Shown here piece by piece: positions 33,223-41,500 of a stretch of 64,000 nt of DNA. Position 1 is the stretch's first letter. Every line of letters begins with the position of its first letter. The notes beneath the pieces were generated by a model. The model worked only from the letters and a program-made list of their open reading frames with translations, was not told where the DNA came from and made no database searches. A program made the position numbers and the translations under genes. Source of the stretch: Sphingomonas naphthae (GTDB lineage Bacteria > Pseudomonadota > Alphaproteobacteria > Sphingomonadales > Sphingomonadaceae); contig NZ_CP117411.1 in NCBI RefSeq assembly GCF_028607085.1, positions 2,790,001 through 2,854,000 of the forward strand, read 5' to 3'.

Positions 33223-33239
33223 AAACGGGGAGCAGGTCA

Positions 33240-33243
33240 ACTC
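33240..33243. repeat. IS3 target-site duplication, right copy
   Basis: ACTC matches 32039-32042. Confidence 0.7.
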
Positions 33244-33316
33244 CGATGTGCCGCGAGGTAGCGATCCGCACGACGCGCTGAAGAGCAGCGGCCACCACTC
33301 CCACGGCACCAAGCGA

Positions 33317-33330
33317 TTGACTCAAATCAA
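33317..33330. promoter_or_regulatory. FNR/FixK-like box before the BLUF gene
   Basis: TTGACTCAAATCAA matches TTGAT-N4-ATCAA at 9 of 10 conserved bases. It is 52 bp upstream of ATG 33383 in an AT-rich promoter region. Confidence 0.55.
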
Positions 33331-33382
33331 TTTATTCAAACTTAAGATCGTAATTTTAGATCTGGTTTGGAGGAGAGGTCGA

Positions 33383-33787
33383 ATGCTTCAGCTCACGTAT
33401 ATCAGCACCGCGACGCGACAACTTCAGGATACCGATATCAACCTCATCCTTGAGGCTTCCCGTCGCAACAACGCCCTCGTTGGGGTGACTGGACTGCTCA
33501 TCTATGACGGCAAGCGGTTCCTGCAGGCACTGGAAGGCGAAGAGACCGCAGTGCACCTTACATACGATCGTATCAATCACGACCCGAGGCATCGCGGGAT
33601 CGTGCTGCTAGGGTCCCGCCAGGTGGAGACCCGTTCGTTCGGCGCGTGGTCGATGGCGGCACAGAAGGTCGCTTCAGCCTTCGGTACGACCGTGCCGGAG
33701 GTAGTGGACCGGCTCACCGCTCAAGTCGAGGATGCCAACACCCGAGAGCTGTTTAGGGGCTTCGCCAGGGTGCGGGCCGCCGCTTGA
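33383..33787 (+). CDS. BLUF domain blue-light sensor
   Basis: Start ATG 33383 behind AGGAGAGG gives 134 aa. The BLUF fold covers residues 1-95: LTYIS (Tyr6, the photoactive Tyr), RRNNALVGVTGLLIYDG (Asn30), RFLQALEG (Gln48) and a late FGAWSMA with Trp89 and Met91. All key flavin-contact residues are present. The protein is a stand-alone sensor with a ~40-residue helical tail; output would be by protein-protein contact. The site TTGACTCAAATCAA suggests oxygen/redox-linked expression. The longer frame from 33188 covers IS sequence and is not expected to be translated. The 33788-34010 gap holds no evident gene. Confidence 0.92.
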   Translation: MLQLTYISTATRQLQDTDINLILEASRRNNALVGVTGLLIYDGKRFLQALEGEETAVHLTYDRINHDPRHRGIVLLGSRQVETRSFGAWSMAAQKVASAFGTTVPEVVDRLTAQVEDANTRELFRGFARVRAAA

Positions 33788-34010
33788 GCTTCCGAATGCC
33801 AGGCAGGACCACAACTTTGGCGTTTCTCAGCGGCGGTCGTGTTATGAAATGCGCAGGACTGTTTCTAAAAGCCCCAGTTGGCCATGCATTGTCGATCAAC
33901 TGCTAAGTTGGGTGGATTACAGCCCGACCGCTTTCAGGCATCGATCCCGCTTATCGACCATTCGTTCAGCTGTCGGCGTCCCGGCTCAGCTTAAACTCGC
34001 ATGCCCAATC

Positions 34011-34706
34011 TCAGGCGAAGTCGAGCACGGTGTGCAGCACCGTTACAGGATTTAGACCTAAAGCTGCACGAGGATGGTCCGAAGCATGTGCCATGCGTCC
34101 GCGGCTGAGGGCGACGTCGGCACACCTAGTTGCGCTGCCGGCCGACCCTAGATGACGCGTCAGCGCCGGCATCCAAGCCGCCGGATTACGGTAAGCGTAG
34201 CCAAGCATGCCGACGGCAAGCTCGCGAGAATAAGGTGGGCTGCGCTCCAAAAAGCAGCCCAGCCCATCTGCCGCCATATAGCGGTTGGGGATATCGGCCG
34301 GTGTTCGCAACGGCTTCGCTTCAACGACGAATGCGGCCGCGAAGCCCGCATCAAATTTCTTCTCGAACCGGAAGTCCGCCTTGGACTTGCGGTTGCCGTG
34401 CCGCTCGTCGCCCGGGGTCGGGCATTCGTACCCGACTTGGATGCGGTCGCGGCTGCTGTCGATCGGCGCGTCGTTCCGCAATCGCTGCATGCGGTCACCA
34501 AGCCCCGACGTCAGTTCGGGCTCGGTCGGCGCAGGACCAGCGCATCCACCTAGAAACGAGGCCCATTCAGCGGGCGTGCGTAACAAGGCGTGTCCATCAT
34601 CGAGCAGTTCCAAGGCGTCGTTGATAAAGTCGGCCCACAGATCGGCCTCCTGAACGGTCAGCCCTCTGTCCATCAGCCAGCGATGGAGCGAAACGCTGGC
34701 GCTCAC
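34011..34706 (-). CDS. Putative PD-(D/E)xK restriction endonuclease-like protein
   Basis: A 231-residue protein starting at ATG 34706, overlapping the methylase stop by 4 bp (ATGA). No named family is recognised. About residues 100-135 it has SKADFRFEKKFDAGFAAAFVVEAKPL: an Asp on one strand, then a hydrophobic strand ending E-x-K, matching the PD-(D/E)xK nuclease core. This is followed by helices with YMAADGLGCFLE and LAVGMLGYAY. Coupling to an N6-methylase makes a cognate restriction subunit the natural reading. It is the third gene of the HTH-methylase-nuclease operon. The nuclease call is inference from motif and context. Confidence 0.5.
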   Translation of the reverse strand: MSASVSLHRWLMDRGLTVQEADLWADFINDALELLDDGHALLRTPAEWASFLGGCAGPAPTEPELTSGLGDRMQRLRNDAPIDSSRDRIQVGYECPTPGDERHGNRKSKADFRFEKKFDAGFAAAFVVEAKPLRTPADIPNRYMAADGLGCFLERSPPYSRELAVGMLGYAYRNPAAWMPALTRHLGSAGSATRCADVALSRGRMAHASDHPRAALGLNPVTVLHTVLDFA

Positions 34707-37700
34707 GCGGCGTCTTGGGTGTTGTAGCCGGCCATCGCAGCGGCGGTAACGAGATCCGCGTCGGCGAACGCCCGATCAAGCGTCCAGTGCATCCACTCGC
34801 GCGGCTTGAGGAGCACGCTCGCCATCGACGCGCGCGAATGCCAGAGGTAACGGCTCTGGGCCACGCTACTGGCCCCCATGTTTCGGTACAGGTCGGCGGC
34901 CTGCGCAGCCAACTGCTCCACATCGAACCCGTCGGCGCTGGCTGCGCGGTGCTGGACCACGGCCGCGAGCAGGTCGGGGCCGACCGGCACCACCCTGGCG
35001 TCGTATCGGCCACGTCCCCCGTCGAGCTCATGCAGCACCGCATCCAGATAGGCGTCCGTTTCCGTCTCGTCGCTCTCGCGCATGGCGCCAATCGGGGTCT
35101 TGCCGTCGGCGAAACCCTCCCGGAAGGTAGTGAACTCCTCGACCAACTTCTGGTAGATGAGCGGCAACCCGAGCGCGGCGCAGAGCATCGCGTCACGCGT
35201 CGCTTCGTTGGCGGCCGCAAAGTCCTCCCAATCCGTCGCCGACAGGTCACCGAATGGCCACGGGAGATCGAGCACGGCCGACAGCTCGGTGTTGGCCCGA
35301 TCGATGGTCATCCGCCGACTGTTCGTGAAGCACAGGTAACGGAATGTCTTAGTGGCCATGTAGTCCGCCAGCGCTTTCAGGAATGCAGTGTGTCGGGGCG
35401 GCAGCGGTGCCCCCGCGAGCGCCGGAAAGCATGCAACGATGAAGAAGCTCCCGGCGACCGGCAGCGCGACGAACAGCGCGGTCTCGCAGGTTCGCGGCAT
35501 CAACACGACATTTCCCTGTAGGAACGGACGTGAGCTCGGGAGCGCCGCATCTATCTGGCTTTGCGGGAGCGGCACCGCATCATGGGGGTTGCCCGCCAGA
35601 TCAGGTGAAAGGCCCAGCTGCCGACGCCAATAGGTGGGGCGGCGCGGATCGCTGCTAAGGACATAGCGGCGATCGAGGTTCTGATCGACCTCAATTTTGA
35701 AGTGTAGCCCGATGCTTTCGGCCAGGCGGCCGAGCGGGACGAGGCGCCCCGCGTCGATCTGGCGATCGAGCTTTGCGAGAATACGACGATCCACCGAGGA
35801 ACAGGTAAACAGCCGCCGCCAGCGGGTATCGTTAAGATCGTCGACGTCCTGCCAGACGACTTGTGTCCAGTCGTGGATCAGCGTCCATAGCCGGCCGTTG
35901 CGGCTTGCCGGCTGCGTCGACCGGAGCGGGCGGTACAGCCAGAAACGGCTGCCCGGCTTGGGTTTGGCCTTGCGGAGCACGACGATCGCCGTCGATTGGC
36001 GCGCGCCGCGTTCTGACGCGCTGCCGTCACCGCCGGCGGTGCGCGCTGCGGACCGGCGAAAGAGCACGTACCGCAGGTGAGCGAGATCGGCGATGCCGAT
36101 CAGTTCCGCCTTCTCACGCAACGCTAGGGTGAACTTGTCGGAGAATTTATTGACGAGGCTCTTCTGGGGGAGCAGCAGACCTATGACGCCCATGTCCGCG
36201 AGATGATCGCGGTAAGCCTTCCAGAGAAATAGTTCAGCGGCTTGCTTGTCGCCGATCGCGACCCGGTGGCGTTTGAGGTAAGCGTCGGCGTCCTCGCTGC
36301 GCAGCGTTTTCAGCTGCACCCAAGGAGGGTTCCCGACGACCAGATCGCACCGCAGATCATCGGCGACCGTCGAGAAGAAGTCACCGGCACGGATGTTGGC
36401 GGCGCGCTCGTTGGTCGCGGTCAGCATCGGCGGGAACAGCCGTGGCCGCCCGACGAGTGTCGGCCATTTGGTATAGTCGGCCGCTTCGAGCGGGTCGACA
36501 TAGTCGAGCATCGTCAAGTAGAGACTGAACGCTGCGACGTGGCAGGCCGTGGCGTTAAGCTCTACGCCGAAGATGTTGTTGGTCATCAGCGTATGGAGCA
36601 ATTCGAGCGGCAGACGCGTCTGCCGCTTCTTCAGCGACGCCTCGACGATGCGGCGATACGCGCCGACCAAGAAGACGCCGGACCCCATGGCCGGATCAAG
36701 GACGCGGGTAGTCGCGCCGAGCGGCTGCTCGTCTTCAAGGCGGTCGAGCGTATAATCTGCGAGAAATGGCGGGGTGTAGAAAGCGCCAAAATTCTTGCCC
36801 GCATCCTTGTCCTCGTTGCGAAGGAACATCTCGTAGATCGCCGACAGCGTCTCGGTGCGGATGCTGGCGAAATCGTAATCCAAGAAGCTGAGCTGCAAAA
36901 CATCCTGCGCACCCAGCTCCGCGCCATGGCGGATGACACGCCGAAGAAGGTTGAGATGCGTTGCATCATACGCGTCGACATAAGCCGCGGGCATCGGAAA
37001 GATGCTGCCGTTGAACACCTCGTCCAGCCTGTGAAAGAGAGTTGTTGTGTCGGCGAGCGACCATTCGTCTTCACTGCCCAGCCCGATGTCCGCAAGGCCC
37101 CAAGCGTCCAGTCGCTCGCGCGTGATGAACTGACGATCGACGAGGAAGTAGAAGTAGAGGAGACGCGCGATTAGAGCATTGATGACTGCGGGTTCCAATG
37201 CCTTCCGCGCTGGAGCATCGCTCGCGAACGCGACAGACAAGGCGGCCAACGACCGAAGCAGGCGCTCGTCGACGAACTCGTCGGCCGTGCGAGCTTCGTC
37301 GCGCCAAGCCAGCGAACTGCGCAGCTTGCGCGCGGTGAGCGGCGCGAGCGCATCGTGCGCCGTCATCAATGGCGACCGCCTATCGGCGGCGAACGGGATC
37401 TCGACAGCGAAACGCTTCCAATCACGCGACGAGAAAGCGAACCCTTGGCACACCCACAGACGGTCGGGGCCGACCGCCAGCAGATAGGGTGCCAAACCTT
37501 GGCTCCAGACGCTGCGGTGGACGAGCTGCGCCTGGGCAGCGTCCTGCACTTCGGCGAGGAAGACGAGCGGCGTGAAGCGGGCGTGCTTCGGTCCTAGTAG
37601 CGCGCCCTCGCGCCCGGTCCACAGACCGAACGCGGCGCGAACCTGCATGAGCTGCGAAGCGAGCCGAAGCGCGTGCCGGTGGTTGGGCTGATCAGCGAAG

Positions 37701-37774
37701 TTGTCCGCCGCGACGAACCCCGGGTCCATCGCGTAGCCGAGAAGCTCTGCAAGGGTTTCAATCCGGCCGGTCAT
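34703..37774 (-). CDS. N6-adenine DNA methyltransferase (type IIG/Eco57I-like)
   Basis: Start ATG 37774 overlaps the stop of the HTH gene by 4 bp and gives 1023 aa. The upstream 173 residues of the open frame are out-of-frame sequence of the HTH gene. MTase motif I is VLDPAMGSGVFLVGA (about 355-370), motif IV is VVGNPPWVQLK (NPPW, about 479), and NNIFGVELNATACHVAAFSLYL lies between. The N-terminal ~300 residues have a TPLVFLAEVQ strand but no clear ExK, so nuclease activity is uncertain. The C-terminal ~400 residues are the presumed target-recognition region. It methylates adenine in DNA; the recognition sequence is unknown. Confidence 0.85.
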   Translation of the reverse strand: MTGRIETLAELLGYAMDPGFVAADNFADQPNHRHALRLASQLMQVRAAFGLWTGREGALLGPKHARFTPLVFLAEVQDAAQAQLVHRSVWSQGLAPYLLAVGPDRLWVCQGFAFSSRDWKRFAVEIPFAADRRSPLMTAHDALAPLTARKLRSSLAWRDEARTADEFVDERLLRSLAALSVAFASDAPARKALEPAVINALIARLLYFYFLVDRQFITRERLDAWGLADIGLGSEDEWSLADTTTLFHRLDEVFNGSIFPMPAAYVDAYDATHLNLLRRVIRHGAELGAQDVLQLSFLDYDFASIRTETLSAIYEMFLRNEDKDAGKNFGAFYTPPFLADYTLDRLEDEQPLGATTRVLDPAMGSGVFLVGAYRRIVEASLKKRQTRLPLELLHTLMTNNIFGVELNATACHVAAFSLYLTMLDYVDPLEAADYTKWPTLVGRPRLFPPMLTATNERAANIRAGDFFSTVADDLRCDLVVGNPPWVQLKTLRSEDADAYLKRHRVAIGDKQAAELFLWKAYRDHLADMGVIGLLLPQKSLVNKFSDKFTLALREKAELIGIADLAHLRYVLFRRSAARTAGGDGSASERGARQSTAIVVLRKAKPKPGSRFWLYRPLRSTQPASRNGRLWTLIHDWTQVVWQDVDDLNDTRWRRLFTCSSVDRRILAKLDRQIDAGRLVPLGRLAESIGLHFKIEVDQNLDRRYVLSSDPRRPTYWRRQLGLSPDLAGNPHDAVPLPQSQIDAALPSSRPFLQGNVVLMPRTCETALFVALPVAGSFFIVACFPALAGAPLPPRHTAFLKALADYMATKTFRYLCFTNSRRMTIDRANTELSAVLDLPWPFGDLSATDWEDFAAANEATRDAMLCAALGLPLIYQKLVEEFTTFREGFADGKTPIGAMRESDETETDAYLDAVLHELDGGRGRYDARVVPVGPDLLAAVVQHRAASADGFDVEQLAAQAADLYRNMGASSVAQSRYLWHSRASMASVLLKPREWMHWTLDRAFADADLVTAAAMAGYNTQDAA

Positions 37775-38235
37775 CGCTTGGCGCTCCCGACCGCTTGGGG
37801 CGCAAACGGCAGCGGGACCTGATCCTGCCCGACCTCGCCGGAGAAGGCCGCCGACCAGAGGCGTTCGATGATCGGCTGGCACGGCACCACAATGGCGGCC
37901 GCATCGACTTCCAGCCGGGTCGCTTCCACCAACCTTACGGCGTCGGCGCTTACTACCAGGCAGGAGGTACGTAGCGCTGCGATACGCTGGGCGGCGCATA
38001 GCTCGAACAGGTCGTCCCAGCGCCTGACCAAGCCGCCAACGCCGACGCCGAACGTGCCGATGATCGATGCCACCACCGCAAGCCCGACGACTTCGCCCGC
38101 GGAGAACCGGGCCTTCTTCCCGCGTTTGGCGGCCAACCTGGGCACGACCTTGCGCCAGTGCCGCCAAGCCTCCGGCGACACGTTCGCGAAGCTGCGCGCC
38201 TGCTCGCCAGTAAACTGAATGGTGTTTGCGGCCAT
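37771..38235 (-). CDS. MerR-like HTH protein preceding the methylase
   Basis: Start ATG 38235 behind AGGAAAG gives 154 aa. The N-terminal part (TIQFTGEQARSFANVSPEAWRHWRKVVP ... ARFSAGEVVGLAVV, about residues 4-60) resembles a MerR-type winged helix: a helix that picks conditions, then RFSAGEVVGLA like the 'fts-ddl' wing. No MerR effector coiled coil is present. Residues 60-150 are hydrophobic with a Gly-rich VVASIIGTFGVGVGGL stretch. It is first in the operon, so it may regulate the defence island. Similarity to the HTH component (MAD1-type) of methylation-associated systems is possible but not provable here. Confidence 0.65.
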   Translation of the reverse strand: MAANTIQFTGEQARSFANVSPEAWRHWRKVVPRLAAKRGKKARFSAGEVVGLAVVASIIGTFGVGVGGLVRRWDDLFELCAAQRIAALRTSCLVVSADAVRLVEATRLEVDAAAIVVPCQPIIERLWSAAFSGEVGQDQVPLPFAPQAVGSAKR

Positions 38236-38595
38236 CTTTCCTGTGGTCAGCAACAAGGAACTTTGTCCTAGACCACTCCGGTGAGTTCGCCAAGAGCCGT
38301 GGAAAGCGATGCCAGGCGGCGCGCGATCCTGGTCAACCATGCGGCGGGGTAGGCGATCGGGCGGCCCGTCCAACCCCATGATTGAACGATGGATTACAGG
38401 TGGCAGCTAAGCGGCGCCGAATGACCGGAACTGGGATAGATGTTGAAGTGCTGCCGCCGTCGGGTAAAGTTGGGCAGGAACTTGACCCCTAGCGGTACTC
38501 GGCCGTCCGGGTCGGCGATGGCGCAGCTTCGGTGACCTCGGCACGGACGAGACCGAGAGACCGAGTGGGGTCGCGGGGAGCGGGGGATTGCGGGT
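38236..38595. promoter_or_regulatory. Divergent promoter region between the methylase operon and the kinase operon
   Basis: A 360-bp stretch without a gene on either strand that separates two divergent operons. It contains GGGGAGCGGGGGA just before the TTG start at 38596. No operator can be named. The HTH protein encoded just to the left is a reasonable candidate regulator. Confidence 0.4.
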
Positions 38596-41500
38596 TTGCG
38601 CGTTGTTCATGTGCCGTGCGGGCCGTTCGCCAACGACAGCGAGCTCAAGGCCTTTAATGCGGTTAATCAGGAGATCAGGAAGCAGGACGGGGATGGCACT
38701 GCCTACGTCCTGACGAACCTGACGCACCCCAACCTGCGTGGGCAGGCGGACGAGATCGACATGGTGGTGATCGGGCCGGCCGGGGCCGTGGTCATCGAGG
38801 TCAAGCACTGGGATGCCTCCGCGATGCGCCGCCCCGACATGGCGGATCCTGCGGCCGAGCTCATCGTCGCCAAGTCCAAGCGGATCGCGGGGAGGCTCCG
38901 AGCCGCCGATCGGAGCCTCGGGTTCGTCGCGCCTGCGTTCCTGCTGACCCGGGAGACCGGGACCCTCAGGAAGAACGGCTCCCCCCTCCGCCACGCGATG
39001 GGTGTCGTGGCCCATGGTCTGAAAGACGTGGGCGAGCTCGTCGCGGCCGCCGCTTCGCCGGGTCGGACGGATCCCAGACGCCTCGCCGACCTGCTGGCGG
39101 TTCGCTACAACCTTGCGGAAGCCGGCCGGCTGAAGCGTCTCGGCCGCTTTGACGAGTTGCGCCTGCTCACCGACGAGAATGAGCGATTCCAGAGAATCTT
39201 TACGGCCCGGGATCCGTGGACCGGTGATCGGGTGCTGCTTCACACTTACGATCTCTCGGCTGCCCCGGCGGGCGAAGCGGCTGCGCTCAGCGACCGCCGG
39301 GCCCGGCGCGAATTCGACGTGGTGCAGCGCTTTCAGAAGTCGCCTCACATGCCGAGCCTCGTAGACACCTGGCAGTCGGTTCCGAACTACGCGGGCGAGA
39401 TGTATTTCTTCAGCGTCAGCGACAGCGCGGCGACGCCAGTCTCCGCTCTCATGGGCGAGGCGGAGTGGACGCCCGCCCAGCGTCGCGACTTCGCAGTGCG
39501 CGCGCTTTCCGCTCTGGGCGAGTTCCTCACGGCGGAGCAGGGCCCGCTGCTCCACCGCGCGCTCGACGGCGAGAGCCTGCGGGTCCGTGCCGATAATAGC
39601 CCGCTGTTCGCAGGATGGCGCTGGGCGCGGCTTGCACCCGCCCAGACGGTCAGCGTCAATCAGCTCGGTGATCGGTCGGGAGACTTCGCAGCGCCGGAGG
39701 TGATCGCAGGCGGGCTCGCCGCCGCCACGCCCAAGTCGGACCTCTACAGCCTGTGCGCCTTGCTAGCTGACCTCTTTCGCGACCCGGCCGACGCGGACGT
39801 GCGAGCGGCTCTGCTCCTTGGCTGCGACCGCGACCCCGCGCGCCGACCGGGGGTCGAGGAGATCCTGGACCTCCTCGAGAACCGCGCAGCCGACGAACTC
39901 GTCGCCACGGCTCGCGATCAGGTGGAGGTGGTCTCGCCGTCGCGGTGGGACGAGGGCCACCGATTCCAATGGAAAAACGGCACCTACCGTGTGATATCCG
40001 TGCTGGGCCAGGGCAGCATCGCGAGGACCTTCAAGCTCGAGCAGCTCGACGCCCGCGGCGAGCCAATCGGCACGTTCGTTGGCAAGGCGGTGTTCAATGC
40101 TGAGTTTGGCCCGACTTCGCTCGCGGCCTACCAGCGGATGCGCACCTTCTCCTTGCATCCCGGCCTGTCCAACATCTTGGAGTGCGCGAGCGACTGGAAC
40201 CCTCATGGGCTGACCGCGCTGCTGCGCTGGAGCCAAGGCTCGCCCCTGAACGCCTGGCGCGGCGACCTGGATTTCATTGCGCAGGAGGTAGGGGCCGACA
40301 CGCCTGAGCAGCTCGCGACCGACTGGTTCGAGAGGCTCTGCGAGGCGCTGCACGCCCTGCATGGCCAAGGCTGGGTGCACGGCGACGTCAGCCTCTCCAA
40401 CATCCTCGTCGACGAGTCCAAGGTGATCCTGATCGACTACGACCTGTCGGGCCCGGACGGGCATCGCCCGCCGAGCTCTGGCACCCTTCTCTACGCGTCG
40501 CCCGAGCGTCGCGACGGTGCGGAGGCGCTCGCAAGGGACGATGTCTACAGCCTGGCCGCCTCGCTCTTCCACGCCATCACTGATAGGCCCCCCGCGCGCT
40601 CGACGAGCGGATCGGGTCTCGACTGGAACGAGAAGGAACGGGCGGCCTTTCCGGACATCGTGCCCATCCTGGACCGCGCGACCGGTCCGGCCGAGGCGCG
40701 GTTTCCCGATGCGGGTGCAGCTCTTGCCGCTCTCCGTGCCCGGCGCGTCTCGGCTCCCGCCCCTGTTCAGGCCGTCGTCGCGCCGCCGCCCTCGCAACCC
40801 GTCCTGCGGCCGAACGTCGTTCCGCGCGTTCGAGACATCCTCAGCACCTATCCAGGCTCGCGCTTTGGAAATGCTGAGACGCGCGGTCTCGACACCGACT
40901 TCGCGTTCGATACGTACGTGCCGACCGGCCTCGACGATACGCTCCCTGCTGAGATCAGGGCGGGTGAGGTCTCGCTAGTGATTCTGTGCGGCAATGCCGG
41001 GGACGGCAAGACGGCGTTCCTTCAGCGGCTCGTGCAGACGCTTGGCGGGGAGCCGCCGCAGTCGAGCGAGCGCGTCTGGTCGGGAACGCTGGCAGCCCGA
41101 AAGGCCATGATCAACCTAGACGGCGCTGCCAGCTGGAAGGGCCGCTCGGCCGACAGCCTGCTCGACGAGCTCTTCGCCCCGTTCCTCGACGGCCCGCCGC
41201 GCGACGGCAGCATCCATCTCGTCGCCGTGAACGACGGGCGCCTGATGGAGTGGATCGAACAGGCCGAGGCGGAGCGGGGCGAGCGGCCCCTCACGCTTGC
41301 GCTCACGGCGGCGCTGACGCAGCAGAGCGAGGGGCTCGCGCCTCACATTCGCCTGGTCGAACTGAACAACCGTTCTCTCGTCGGCGGACTCGTTGTCGGC
41401 CAAGGTGTGATATCCACCCGGTTTGTCGACGAGCTGGTCCGCCGGCTGGTAGGAGGCGACCAGGCTCCAGAGATCTGGGCGCCGTGTCGCACGTGCACCG

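Larger units (their letters stand above)
32043..33239 (+). mobile_element. IS3-family (IS407-like) insertion sequence, complete
   Basis: The element is 1197 bp. Its ends are inverted repeats TGACCTGCTCCCCGg (left) and TGACCTGCTCCCCGt (complement of right), followed by similar subterminal sequence. It is flanked by a 4-bp duplication ACTC, as in the IS407 group. OrfA and OrfB are intact, with an A6C slippery site where OrfA stops. The copy may be active. It has not visibly broken a gene. Confidence 0.93.

Noticed and set aside
37775-38293. N-terminal 173 residues of the 1196-aa methylase frame
   Set aside because: They are an out-of-frame reading of the HTH gene. The methylase start at 37774 overlaps the HTH stop by 4 bp, as does the next gene in the operon.
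38407-39555. 382-aa ORF antisense to the NERD-kinase gene
   Set aside because: Arg/Gly/Pro-rich translation with no motif; the sense frame encodes clear NERD and kinase domains.
39763-40797. 344-aa ORF antisense to the kinase domain
   Set aside because: Mirrors the kinase codons; no family, no RBS.
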